Shown here: positions 6,863-15,157 of the stretch, piece by piece
Layout: each line of letters starts with the position of its first letter
Numbering within the stretch: position 1 is the first letter of the stretch
Source of the DNA: Candidatus Pelagisphaera phototrophica
Lineage (GTDB): Bacteria > Verrucomicrobiota > Verrucomicrobiia > Opitutales > Opitutaceae
NCBI RefSeq assembly: GCF_014529625.1
Contig: NZ_CP076039.1
Span: 2,914,001 to 2,978,000, forward strand
Reading direction: 5' to 3'
DNA length: 64,000 nucleotides
Position numbers and translations under genes: made by a program
The notes under the pieces: model-generated
The model's database searches: none
What the model was told of the DNA's origin: nothing
Seen by the model: only the letters and a program-made list of their open reading frames with translations

Positions 6863-9175
6863 ATGTCGCATCGCTCAAAAAATCGTCGAAGTGCGATAGT
6901 TGTCGGTGCAGGATTTGGTGGAATGGCGACCGCTTTACGGCTGCGCCGGATCGGTTATGCGGTGACCGTAATTGATAATAATCCAAAGGCGGGCGGACGG
7001 GCTCAGGTCTATGAAATCAATGGCTTTAAATTTGATGCAGGCCCTACTGTAATAACCGCACCTTTTTTGTTCGACGAACTCTTTACGCTGTTTCGGAAAA
7101 AGCGTGAGGACTACATCGAATTCTTACCCGTTGAACCTTGGTATAGGTTTGAGTTTTCCGATGGGTCTAAGCTCGATTATGGCGGCAGTATTGAAGATAC
7201 CGTTTCAGAAATCAATCGCCTCTCTCCGGGAGAGGGAAAAGGATATGTCGACCTAGTTAACTTTTCTAAAAGAATATTCAAGGTGGGTTTTGAGAAACTA
7301 TCAGACCAACCTTTCCACAAATTCTGGACCATGATCCGTCAGGTTCCTGCCCTACTGGCGCTTAAAAGCTATCTTTCAGTTTATAAACTGGTCTCGAGCT
7401 TTCTAAAAGATGAGCGCCTGAGGCGGGCATTTAGTATTCACCCATTGCTCGTTGGTGGTAACCCCATGAATACAACATCAATTTATTGCCTCATACACTA
7501 TCTTGAGCGCAAGTGGGGGGTGTGGTTCCCTCAGGGTGGTACCGGGTCGCTAGTTGATGCATTGGTCTTACTGATGCAGGAGGAGGGTATCCGACTGCAA
7601 CTTAACTGTAGTGCGAATCAGGTTATAGTAGAGGATGGTAAAGCTGTTGGTATCAAAATGGCAGAGGGTCAAGAGAAGCGCGCTGACCTGGTTGTTTTTG
7701 ATGCAGACCCAGCAAAAGTATACCGAGATTTAATCGACGAACAGCATCGCAATAAGTGGACGAATCGAAGGATCGATCAGCTCACTTATTCTATGGGGCT
7801 ATTTGTTTGGTATTTTGGAACGAGCCGATCTTACCCAGAAGTAAAGCACCATACGATAATTATGGGCGAAACATTTAAGGACTTACTGGAAGAGATCTAT
7901 GATCAAAAAGTTCTTTCTAATGACCTCAGCCTTTACCTGCATCGACCGGCAGCAACTGATAGAGCTATGGCGCCTGCCGGCGGAGATGCCTTTTACGTGC
8001 TTGCTCCAGTCCCGAACAAGCAGGCAGGCATTAATTGGAAAGAGGCAGGTGAAAGAATAAGATTACAGGTAGAGCAGCAACTAGAGAGCACCCTACTACC
8101 AGACTTGAGTACTTGTATCGAAGTTTCGCACCACGTCACCCCGGATGACTTTGAAGGCAAATTTAACACCCTGTGGGGATGTGGCTTTTCGATCGCTCCT
8201 TTGTTTACACAATCAGCATGGTTTCGCTTTCACAACAAGTCAGAGGAACTTGAAAATCTTTATTTCTGCGGTGCAGGCACTCACCCTGGTGCTGGAGTGC
8301 CAGGAGTCATCGCTTCGGCTCGTGTCGTAGAAAAACTTGTGCCACCGGCTAGAGATGATTGCATGAGCGATCTTAAGAAATTATTCTGTTCAAAGAGTAA
8401 GACTTTTTCACTGGCTTCATTACTTCTGCCTAAGGCTCAGGCAGATGCTGTTTTCCGCCTGTATTTCATTTGTAGAACGCTCGATGATTGGGCAGATGAA
8501 GGCAATGCGGGTTTGCTGCGAGATGCGATGGATGCATGGCAGAATAATCTACCTCATGACCTCTTGGACCATTATCGATTCCTTCAAGCCCGTTGGGGTC
8601 TAGACAGCAAACCTCTTACCGAACTCATGCAAGCTATGCTCATGGAGCAGCAGTCAGTGAGGATGAGTTCAGAAGCTCAACTGCTTGAATATTGTCATGG
8701 CGTGGCAGGCACAATTGGACTAATGCTCTGCCCAATTTTTGGGGTCAAAGATAAGAAAGCGCTTGAGCACGCTAATAATTTAGGGATCGCCATGCAATTA
8801 ACCAACATTTGTCGCGATGTTTTTGAAGATGCTGAGAATGATAGAATCTACCTGCCTGCTGACTTGTTTTCTTCGGCACTCACGGCTGCAGATTTAACGT
8901 CGAGCGATTGCGATTCACGCGAAGCATGCACTGCTGCTAAAGTGCGTCTACTGCAAATGGCTGATGGATTATATACCCGTGCAGACGCGGGTATCGACTT
9001 CCTGCCATTGAGGATCCGTATTGTTGTGCGCTGGGCGTCCAGAATGTATTGCGAAATAGGTAATGTGATTCGTAATGAGCCAGAACATTTCCACGAAAAT
9101 CGTGCTATAGTGAAGCAGCCAAAGAAAATATTTTTTTTGATCAAATGCATTACCCGCTCATTGTATAAAAAGTAA
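6863..9175 (+). CDS. Fused phytoene desaturase-phytoene synthase (CrtI-CrtB)
   Basis: This single 770-residue frame joins two enzymes normally made separately. Residues 1-500 are CrtI: an N-terminal FAD/NAD motif (IVVGAGFGGMATALRLRR), KAGGRAQVYEINGFKFDAGP, and the C-terminal family block GAGTHPGAGVPGVIASARVV. Residues 501-770 are CrtB: SKTFSLASLLLPK, the first Asp motif RTLDDWADE, and the second NICRDVFEDAENDRIYLP. There is no linker and no stop; Met501 (ATG 8363) is exactly where a free CrtB would start, so the fusion may have come from loss of the crtI stop. CrtB condenses two GGPP to phytoene, and CrtI desaturates it to lycopene. Fusion would co-localise both steps at the membrane. An internal start giving free CrtB cannot be excluded. 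Confidence 0.93.
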   Translation: MSHRSKNRRSAIVVGAGFGGMATALRLRRIGYAVTVIDNNPKAGGRAQVYEINGFKFDAGPTVITAPFLFDELFTLFRKKREDYIEFLPVEPWYRFEFSDGSKLDYGGSIEDTVSEINRLSPGEGKGYVDLVNFSKRIFKVGFEKLSDQPFHKFWTMIRQVPALLALKSYLSVYKLVSSFLKDERLRRAFSIHPLLVGGNPMNTTSIYCLIHYLERKWGVWFPQGGTGSLVDALVLLMQEEGIRLQLNCSANQVIVEDGKAVGIKMAEGQEKRADLVVFDADPAKVYRDLIDEQHRNKWTNRRIDQLTYSMGLFVWYFGTSRSYPEVKHHTIIMGETFKDLLEEIYDQKVLSNDLSLYLHRPAATDRAMAPAGGDAFYVLAPVPNKQAGINWKEAGERIRLQVEQQLESTLLPDLSTCIEVSHHVTPDDFEGKFNTLWGCGFSIAPLFTQSAWFRFHNKSEELENLYFCGAGTHPGAGVPGVIASARVVEKLVPPARDDCMSDLKKLFCSKSKTFSLASLLLPKAQADAVFRLYFICRTLDDWADEGNAGLLRDAMDAWQNNLPHDLLDHYRFLQARWGLDSKPLTELMQAMLMEQQSVRMSSEAQLLEYCHGVAGTIGLMLCPIFGVKDKKALEHANNLGIAMQLTNICRDVFEDAENDRIYLPADLFSSALTAADLTSSDCDSREACTAAKVRLLQMADGLYTRADAGIDFLPLRIRIVVRWASRMYCEIGNVIRNEPEHFHENRAIVKQPKKIFFLIKCITRSLYKK

Positions 9176-9178
9176 TCA

Positions 9179-9877
9179 GTGAGCTATTTAAAGTTTCTTA
9201 TTATTTTCGTTTGTTTGCCTTTGCTCGTCTCGCTCTGCGCCAAAAAACTGCTCACCAAGGTAAATAAACCTGAGTACCTGCCGATTGCTTTGATGGCCTT
9301 CGTGGCCTTGGTTTATACGACCCCCTGGGATAATTACTTAATTATGCGTGGTGTTTGGACCTATCCAACAGGAAGTGTCATTGGTGTTTTGGGATACGTG
9401 CCTATAGAAGAATATTTTTTTATGGTTCTTCAGGCTACCTTAGCGGGAGTGCTTTGGACTTCATGGGTACCCCACAGTCAATATATTAAACTCAGGCTTT
9501 CCTATACTGGTCTACTCATGGCGGTCTTGGTCGGTCTTGTCGGCGCTCTAAGCTTAATGCATACAGCAGGTACATACATTGGCCTTATTCTGGTTTGGGC
9601 TTGTCCGCCGCTAGCGCTACAGTGGGGCTTGGGTTCTCATACTCTGATTAAATCTTTTAAGACTTGGGCGCCGCTGTGGATTGGTTTGAGCATTTATCTA
9701 TGTATAGCTGATTATTACGCGATATTTAAGGGGGTCTGGTCGATTACGCCAGCGACGCGCACAGGATGGGGCATCGGCCATTTACCGGTAGAAGAAATAT
9801 TGTTTTTCACGCTGACTAATTTATTTGTACTCCAAGGTATGTGCCTTTGGCGTGCTTGGCGAGGGGATGCATCGTGA
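9179..9877 (+). CDS. Lycopene cyclase, CrtYc-CrtYd fused type
   Basis: The 232-residue membrane protein consists of two homologous halves, each with the cyclase-domain signature. The first has TPWDNYLIMRGVWTYP and GYVPIEEYFFMVLQ; the second has YYAIFKGVW and GHLPVEEILFFTLTNL. It belongs to the integral-membrane, heterodimer-derived (CrtYcd) class known from Bacteroidetes, Actinobacteria and archaea, not the soluble flavin CrtY that is usual in proteobacterial rhodopsin clusters. It cyclises lycopene to beta-carotene, the substrate of Blh. The start is GTG at 9179, three bases after the crtIB stop. The end overlaps the likely start of blh by four bases (GTGA), so translation is probably coupled. 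Confidence 0.9.
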   Translation: MSYLKFLIIFVCLPLLVSLCAKKLLTKVNKPEYLPIALMAFVALVYTTPWDNYLIMRGVWTYPTGSVIGVLGYVPIEEYFFMVLQATLAGVLWTSWVPHSQYIKLRLSYTGLLMAVLVGLVGALSLMHTAGTYIGLILVWACPPLALQWGLGSHTLIKSFKTWAPLWIGLSIYLCIADYYAIFKGVWSITPATRTGWGIGHLPVEEILFFTLTNLFVLQGMCLWRAWRGDAS

Positions 9878-10926
9878 AGTGCGTCGAATGGAGCCCTGTG
9901 CCAGTCGTGCAGGCAGGTCAACATGCTGTGCTAAAAAGATATTCGTTAAGATTAATGGCGCTTAGTTTATTGTTTTTCGTGCCCTTAGCCGGCCTCGGTC
10001 TTAAGAGTGAAGAATGGCCAATATATCTGCAGCTACTGCCCCTTTTTATAAGCCTTTTTCTATTCGGGATACCACACGGCGGTGCGGATCATTTACTGTT
10101 ATGGGGTATGCTGCGAAAGGACTCTTGGTATAGGCGCATCGCTACCTTGGCTCTCTACACTCTAACAGCCCTAGCTTATCTGACTTTTTGGGATTTCAAT
10201 CCATCTACAGCAGCATTATTTTTCCTTGGATTAACAATTTTCCATTGGGGTCAAGGTGATCGATATATTTCAGTTCAAGTCCACCAAGCGACTTATCTTT
10301 GCCGCTCTAAGGCCCTCACTGCATTACATATTCTATCTAGGGGTAGCATACCCATTTTATTACCTGGCTATTTGGGCAATGATACCTATCGAAGCGTAAT
10401 CGAGGCATTAGTGAGCAGCGGCGGGCAAGCGAGCTACCAAGCGGAGTGGGTCTCAAGTTATCCGCTGTTTTTTCTCCTGATCCCATTGGGACTGACTGCT
10501 TTGAGCTTGTTAGCAGCCTCGATTTATGTAAGCAAAGAAGAGATACGCCCCTTATGCATGGATAGCATCGAGAGTGTAGCCTTGTTCGGCTGGTTTTTGT
10601 TTATTCCCGCCTTGTGGGCGATTGGCTGTTATTTTGCACTGTGGCACAGTTTACGCCACACCTTGAGAATACTCTCGACCGATACTCTAGGAAGTCAGTT
10701 GTTGGATTCGAAGCAGTACCTTAAATTAAACATTCGCTGGCTACAGCTGACTGGTTTGATGACCTTAATTGCACTGATTGGAATGTGGATGATTTTCGCT
10801 CTACCCCTTACGGTCCGCGGTATCGAACTGGATTGGTTGGCCAAGGCTTTGATTGGTATATCGGTGTTGACACTCCCGCACACTGTAGTGGTTTGCTGTA
10901 TGGATAGAATACAGCTTAGAGATTAA
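9874..10926 (+). CDS. blh: Beta-carotene 15,15'-dioxygenase, Brp/Blh family
   Basis: From the GTG at 9874 the protein has 350 residues (an ATG at 9841 is also in frame but would overlap the cyclase by 37 bases). It is polytopic and shows the iron-ligand histidine regions of Blh: FGIPHGGADHLLLWG, IFHWGQGDRYI, ALWHSLRHTLRIL and LTLPHTVVVCCMDR. Blh cleaves beta-carotene centrally to two retinals, the chromophore of the rhodopsin 4 kb upstream. It closes the cassette; no idi or further carotenoid gene follows. There is no clear terminator in the 70 bases after the stop. Confidence 0.93.
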   Translation: MKCVEWSPVPVVQAGQHAVLKRYSLRLMALSLLFFVPLAGLGLKSEEWPIYLQLLPLFISLFLFGIPHGGADHLLLWGMLRKDSWYRRIATLALYTLTALAYLTFWDFNPSTAALFFLGLTIFHWGQGDRYISVQVHQATYLCRSKALTALHILSRGSIPILLPGYLGNDTYRSVIEALVSSGGQASYQAEWVSSYPLFFLLIPLGLTALSLLAASIYVSKEEIRPLCMDSIESVALFGWFLFIPALWAIGCYFALWHSLRHTLRILSTDTLGSQLLDSKQYLKLNIRWLQLTGLMTLIALIGMWMIFALPLTVRGIELDWLAKALIGISVLTLPHTVVVCCMDRIQLRD

Positions 10927-10995
10927 GATTATAAGCTCAGATATTTACTGTAGTAAATTTTGATTTTGGGTTTTAAAATTAATTGGAGTGTTTTC

Positions 10996-11046
10996 ATTCT
11001 TCGTCAGCGACAATGGATATTATGTCGTATTGAATTTCCTATCAAC
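10996..11046. repeat. 51-bp direct repeat, left copy
   Basis: This 51-bp unit is identical, without mismatch, to 12669-12719. Its last 16 informative bases (11030-11045) are the dispersed motif TTGAATTTCCTATCAA. It marks the left boundary of the GC-rich foreign segment. Confidence 0.95.
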
Positions 11047-11061
11047 AAGCTGCGCGTCTGG

Positions 11062-11089
11062 GTGCCGTCCCCGTGGACGGGGCACATTT
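11062..11089 (+). terminator. Terminator-like hairpin at the left end of the foreign segment
   Basis: GTGCC-GTCC, loop CCGT, GGAC-G-GGCAC fold into a 9-bp stem with a one-base bulge, followed by ATTTT on the plus strand. It lies 16 bp inside the left 51-bp repeat. It could stop transcription coming from blh, or be unrelated structure in foreign DNA. Confidence 0.4.
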
Positions 11090-11253
11090 TCCCTGCGCGC
11101 AGATTCTGATTCGAGGTTCGAGGCCCTTGCCGGCAAGCTCGTGGCGGACGTGGCCACCCTGGGCGACACGTGGGTGCGCCGCGTGCTCGCCCTCGAACCA
11201 CTCGGCTGTAACAAGGGGCTGTGGTGGGCCATCAAACACGGAGCCTGCCCGGT

Positions 11254-12462
11254 TCAGTCCCACTTGCAGATATCGCGCGTGTGTATGTTGGTGCCGTGTG
11301 CGTGGAGGTTGTGTGCGTTTACCGCCACGGCCGTGGCTACATCCTCGAACATGTGCGAGCTGTACACGCCCTCAGAGCGCAGACAAGCGTCCACGCCTCT
11401 CCGGGACAGGAAGTAACCGCCCCCGGAGCAGTAATTCACAGTATGAACGAAAACAGGTTTTTCCTTGGACTTGTCCTTGCATTTTCCGTAGTGATACTTA
11501 GACCAGTGGGCCCGTGCGGAGACGAGATGCCCGGCGTAGTCCACGCGGTGCAGGGCGAGCGACGTGTACAGCTCGAACAGACGCTCGAAGTCGAAGACGA
11601 TATCGTCGTCTGATTTCAGCACGTAGTCGATGTGCGGGTAGTGCGCCCGCACCCACCGAATGGCCTGGAATGTCTTCATCGGCAGGTCTTCATAATGATC
11701 CCCGCACTCCAGCTGGACTGTGTCGTTGTCGACCTCAGCTGTTTCGTGGCCGACAGATCCCACGAAGTACCTGTAAGGGAACGGCATGCTGCTCAAGTCT
11801 TGGCTCTGGCGTCGATGGCGGTGGGCGTGGCACGACAGCAGGATCATGAAGCAGCCGCCACCATACGCTACGGGCTTGTTCTCGATGGTGGACATGCCGT
11901 CCCGCTGCTTCCCCAGGCGCGGGAGCGCCGCGTACGTGCGATGCTCCTGTACTTGGAGAGCCTTCCACGTTTGGTCGACCGCAAAGGTGTCGGGGGGGCC
12001 GCCCAGCAGGTGGTCAACCGAGCGTTGGAACACGCGCCGCAAGTGTGGCACGAAGTGCTTTTTGAACATGAACCCGCACGTGGTCTGCCCATTGGACACG
12101 CGCGCCAGCGGCGGGGCCAACTCTCTGAGACGCACCAGCGGCATGTGGTATGACAGCAGCACCAGATCAAAGGGCATCTGGAGCATGCGGCCCATGTGCG
12201 TTACCACTTCATCCTTGGGCACCTCCCATTGAAAATCGTCTTCGAATACACACACTACGGTCTGCTCCAGGACCTCCGCTATGTCCAGGACGCGCAGCAA
12301 GCTCTGCGCCAGGCCGTACGCGCCGTTGGTGTGCTGGGTGGCGCGCAGCCGCATGGCATGGGGGAAGATAGGATTCAGCTCCGCTTCAATTTGGCGCCTC
12401 CTTTCCGCGGAGGAATCCAGGTTGATGTACAAGCATGCTACGTCGTGGAGAGTAGGCGTCAT
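11254..12462 (-). CDS. Two-domain glycosyltransferase (GT25-like plus GT31/beta-galactosyltransferase-like)
   Basis: The 402-residue product has no signal peptide. Residues 8-215 resemble LPS-type GT25 enzymes: ACLYINLDSSAERR at the start and CVFEDDF (acidic metal site) near 71-77, then FAVDQTWKALQ. Residues 225-402 match the GT31 galactosyltransferase fold: YVLKSDDDIVF (the DDD metal site, 283-287), VNYCSGGGYFLSRRGVD and MFEDVATAV (the FEDV motif, 372-375). GT31 is mainly eukaryotic, and GT25-GT31 combinations recall giant viruses and microalgae more than Verrucomicrobia. The gene alone fills most of the foreign segment. Codon use is strongly GC-biased compared with neighbours. The acceptor sugar is unknown. 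Confidence 0.82.
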   Translation of the reverse strand: MTPTLHDVACLYINLDSSAERRRQIEAELNPIFPHAMRLRATQHTNGAYGLAQSLLRVLDIAEVLEQTVVCVFEDDFQWEVPKDEVVTHMGRMLQMPFDLVLLSYHMPLVRLRELAPPLARVSNGQTTCGFMFKKHFVPHLRRVFQRSVDHLLGGPPDTFAVDQTWKALQVQEHRTYAALPRLGKQRDGMSTIENKPVAYGGGCFMILLSCHAHRHRRQSQDLSSMPFPYRYFVGSVGHETAEVDNDTVQLECGDHYEDLPMKTFQAIRWVRAHYPHIDYVLKSDDDIVFDFERLFELYTSLALHRVDYAGHLVSARAHWSKYHYGKCKDKSKEKPVFVHTVNYCSGGGYFLSRRGVDACLRSEGVYSSHMFEDVATAVAVNAHNLHAHGTNIHTRDICKWD

Positions 12463-12668
12463 GTTGTTGTTATACGCGTTGAAAAATGCTGCCCATTATG
12501 TTTTTTGATTTGGCTTGCCATGTGCGCACGCGGAGATGACAGAGGGAGCGGAGCAGTACCAGGTGAGACTTGAAACCACTCGCCGCTATTTTTTTGGGGC
12601 GCTCCCAGGTTCGTTTCCCTCATCTCATCTCATCCATGCTGGCCTTTGTGACTACGCGACTGTGCCTT

Positions 12669-12719
12669 ATTCTTCGTCAGCGACAATGGATATTATGTCG
12701 TATTGAATTTCCTATCAAC
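12669..12719. repeat. 51-bp direct repeat, right copy
   Basis: Identical to 10996-11046. The base before each copy differs (C left, T right) and so does the base after (A left, G right), so 51 bp is the exact extent of identity. It contains TTGAATTTCCTATCAA at 12703-12718. Confidence 0.95.
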
Positions 12720-13037
12720 GATAAGGTCAATGTTCCTTAGTCTGATCTTCAATTATAAAGTCTTTCCAATCGGTCATTCGCTCAAGTTCGTCAATAAAAA
12801 CCATACTATCGGTTTAGTCATACGTCTCTGTACTTATCTAATTTTATTGATCTACGGTTGGGAATTGAAAACTAAACCTTAGTCCACTTAGCTACCTCTT
12901 GGCATGTAGAAAAAGTCATTCCCTACCGCTCCACAGCGTTACGACGAAAAATCTATACTACGAGAACTCAATTTTAACAACAAACAAAAGTGCTTACTTA
13001 AAAACTAATAATGTTGGTTAAGAAGACCTCTCGGGGA
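12720..13037. other. AT-rich gap to the right of the repeat; tiny gene-end-like fragment
   Basis: No full gene is visible. On the minus strand 12727-12804 reads a 25-residue frame with FIDELERMTDWKDF and a stop. It looks like the last codons of a lost gene, but it is too short to assign. Confidence 0.25.
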
Positions 13038-13377
13038 TTAGGCATACGGATTATGGTGAGCGCACCGTCCGGATTGTACAGCACAGGGATCGCTGAGTTG
13101 TCGCCAAAGGCATATAAAACGGACCCCCTCATCCTGCAACTCGAACTTTAAACGCACGCACCCGACTCCTACCACGAATGAGTATCCGGTTCGGTGTCCA
13201 ATGCACTGGAATGGGCGTATACGGAGGACCCTTTCGCAGCGGCCCGGATAAGCTCCTGGAATAAAGCTTTGGAAGCTTTCCGGGGTACTGAGCCAAAGGG
13301 TAGTCGTATTCGTATACCTGCACTCGACGGCGTAATGCCGGGGCACGTGACCTGACGTATCAACTGGAAAGATCCGG
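13038..13377 (-). pseudogene. Possible frameshifted remnant downstream of the CobW gene
   Basis: Reading the minus strand, one frame ends with VLYAFGDNSAIPVLYNPDGA and LTIIRMPNPREVF, which looks like a beta-propeller-type strand repeat. Upstream of it another frame holds QVYEYDYPLAQYPGKLP and a third VVGVGCVRLKFELQDEG. The pieces suggest one protein split by frameshifts, lying directly after cobW in the same direction. No family is identifiable with certainty. Confidence 0.25.
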
Positions 13378-14598
13378 CTAATAAACCTTCCGCTCCTCTT
13401 CGATAATGAAACTTTCCAAGTCTCTCTCGATCTGAGCTCTGTCGAGGTCGATCCCGATAAATACGATTTCCTGGCGGCGATCCCCTGTTTTGTCATCCCA
13501 TTTCCGCCAGACTTCCGCCGGGACCTGAGAGCGATCCATCTCTCCACTGCTGACTAACGCGTGTATCCATTTGCTAAGATGGTCGAATCGCAAAATATCG
13601 CCCGCCAGCGAAAGATAACCAACACGATCCGGCTCCCTGTCTGTCCACACGAAACCCTTTGCTCGCAGCAACCCCTGGATGCCGATTCTCAAAAAATTCA
13701 CTAACTTGTCATGGCAAATCTGACGGCGCGATCGGAAAACGAATGCCATGAGACCAAAGTCTCCGTGATCATGAGCACCGACAGGTTTCGCCCCACCATT
13801 CGGCACTTGAGCCTTCCCTGAAAATTCCAAATCACAGCGCGAACTGCTGAATGTGCTTGAGATATCGAAACGCTCTTCCTCTAGCAACTGCTCAATTTCA
13901 ACCTGCCCCTCGCTCGTCTTGAGTATCTCGGCCGAAGGACTGATTGCGGCAAGCGCATCCTCCGACCGTCGGATAGACTCCTCGCTCACGAGATCGGTTT
14001 TGTTCAACACAATCACACTCGCACACTCGACCTGCAAAGTCAGCAACTCGCTGAGTGGGCGGCGCGGATCGGAAAAGAGCAGCAACGAGCGACGCACCGG
14101 CTCATAGGTTTCCTTAATCTTCTTCACCCACCATTCGGCATCGATAAGCGTCACCAAATTTGAGATACGAACGAAGTCCAACGATGATACGCCTTCTTCG
14201 TCTCGACCCATCAAACTGGCAACGATGCGTTGCGGTTCCGCAATTCCGGTCGCCTCAACGATGATACAATCCGGCTTTCGCTTGGCCAACTCGACAACCG
14301 CTTCTCCGAACGCTCCTTGAATACCGCAGCAGATGCAGCCGTTGCTCAGCTCAACGACATCGTCAGAAGAACCAGAATCGACCTGAGTCACATCTCGTGC
14401 TAAGGTCGCATCGATATTGACCTCCCCTACATCGTTGACCAGTACCGACAAACGACGGCCCTTCGGATGACGCAACAAATGATTAAGCACCGTCGTCTTA
14501 CCCGCGCCCAAGAAACCACTCAAAATGATGAGTGGAATCCGACCATCCGCCACGCCCCTATCAAAACTCGAATCAACTACGTCCGAAACTTTACTCAT
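13378..14598 (-). CDS. CobW/COG0523 family metal-chaperone GTPase
   Basis: The 406-residue protein has the G3E-GTPase layout: Walker A GFLGAGKTT at 28-36, the metal-binding GCICC at 87-91 within ELSNGCICCGI, VEATGIAEPQ (switch region), and NKTD at about 198-201 for guanine recognition. The C-terminal CobW_C domain carries the usual RAKGFVW segment and a final EIVFIGIDL. A short His/Asp patch (GAHDHGDFG) in the linker could bind metal. The family delivers zinc or related metals to client enzymes at GTP cost. No Zur-like palindrome is evident in the 130 bp upstream. A remnant follows it on the same strand. Confidence 0.9.
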   Translation of the reverse strand: MSKVSDVVDSSFDRGVADGRIPLIILSGFLGAGKTTVLNHLLRHPKGRRLSVLVNDVGEVNIDATLARDVTQVDSGSSDDVVELSNGCICCGIQGAFGEAVVELAKRKPDCIIVEATGIAEPQRIVASLMGRDEEGVSSLDFVRISNLVTLIDAEWWVKKIKETYEPVRRSLLLFSDPRRPLSELLTLQVECASVIVLNKTDLVSEESIRRSEDALAAISPSAEILKTSEGQVEIEQLLEEERFDISSTFSSSRCDLEFSGKAQVPNGGAKPVGAHDHGDFGLMAFVFRSRRQICHDKLVNFLRIGIQGLLRAKGFVWTDREPDRVGYLSLAGDILRFDHLSKWIHALVSSGEMDRSQVPAEVWRKWDDKTGDRRQEIVFIGIDLDRAQIERDLESFIIEEERKVY

Positions 14599-14728
14599 TC
14601 TTTTCTAAACAATAAAAACTCCGCCGTTCACTCTACTCATTTTCACGGACTAGCACAATGAGACGGGGTCGCCTCACCTGAACAACTCTCTTATTGCAAA
14701 TAGCTTTCATTAAAATCAAGCCTTACTT

Positions 14729-15157
14729 TTACCAAGTAAGGTCAAATCCAAGATGCCACTTTCCGATCAGGACAGATTGATAATTACCCGCTTTGAGCAC
14801 TTCGGGTATCGTTACCGCTGAATGGTTCAAAGAGAGTTTGGGTGCTCCCGATTTTGCCTCAGGTGCGGCTAACTGGGGCACACCCACGCTATGTGGATAC
14901 CGACCGGTTAGCAATGCCGCTCGCGTGGGCGAACATATCGGCGCTGACGCATAGAAGCGAGATAAGCTTACCCCTTCCTTGGTCAATTGATCGAGATGCG
15001 GCGTGTCTATGTTTGAAGCCGGCCCTAGGTCTGCCCAACCCATATCGTCGGCAAGAATCACAATTATCTTCTGGGGCGGAGACGAGTCACCCTGTAGGGA
15101 GCAAGCGGATAGAATCAATTTCCCAACGAGAAGGTATTTGAATAGTTTATAGGTCAC
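14729..15157 (-). pseudogene. Sulfatase N-terminal fragment (142 residues)
   Basis: The frame starts with a lipoprotein-like signal (LILSACSLQG), then IIVILADDMGWADLG, the catalytic CSPTRAALLTGRYP (Cys75) and GKWHLGF near residue 131. It stops eight codons after GKWHLG, where the family normally continues for another 300-400 residues including half of the metal site. It is therefore a non-functional 5' fragment. The GTG start overlaps the stop of the Gfo/Idh gene by one base (TAGTG), so it was once the second gene of that operon. Nothing resembling the missing part lies downstream. Confidence 0.82.

Larger units (their letters stand above)
11047..12668. mobile_element. Foreign 1.6-kb segment between 51-bp direct repeats
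   Basis: Base composition changes abruptly at both repeats: the surrounding sequence is AT-rich, the segment clearly GC-rich. It encodes one recognisable protein, a minus-strand double glycosyltransferase of eukaryotic or viral type. No transposase, recombinase or terminal inverted repeat is visible, so it is not a standard insertion sequence. Alternatives are a cassette integrated at a 51-bp att-like site, an excision-prone circle carrying one repeat, or a metagenome assembly join between a bacterial and a eukaryote/giant-virus sequence. Confidence 0.6.

Noticed and set aside
10988-11416. Plus-strand frame with LAGKLVADVATLGDTWVRRV in the foreign segment
   Set aside because: It starts inside the 51-bp repeat, its second half is antisense to the glycosyltransferase and no family is recognisable. 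The first part might be the end of a convergent gene cut by the junction.
11632-12153. Long plus-strand frames opposite the glycosyltransferase
   Set aside because: GC-rich antisense shadows without domain content; the minus strand has clear motifs.
11047-12668. Segment considered as an insertion sequence
   Set aside because: No transposase, no terminal inverted repeats, and the flanking repeats are 51 bp, far longer than a usual target duplication.
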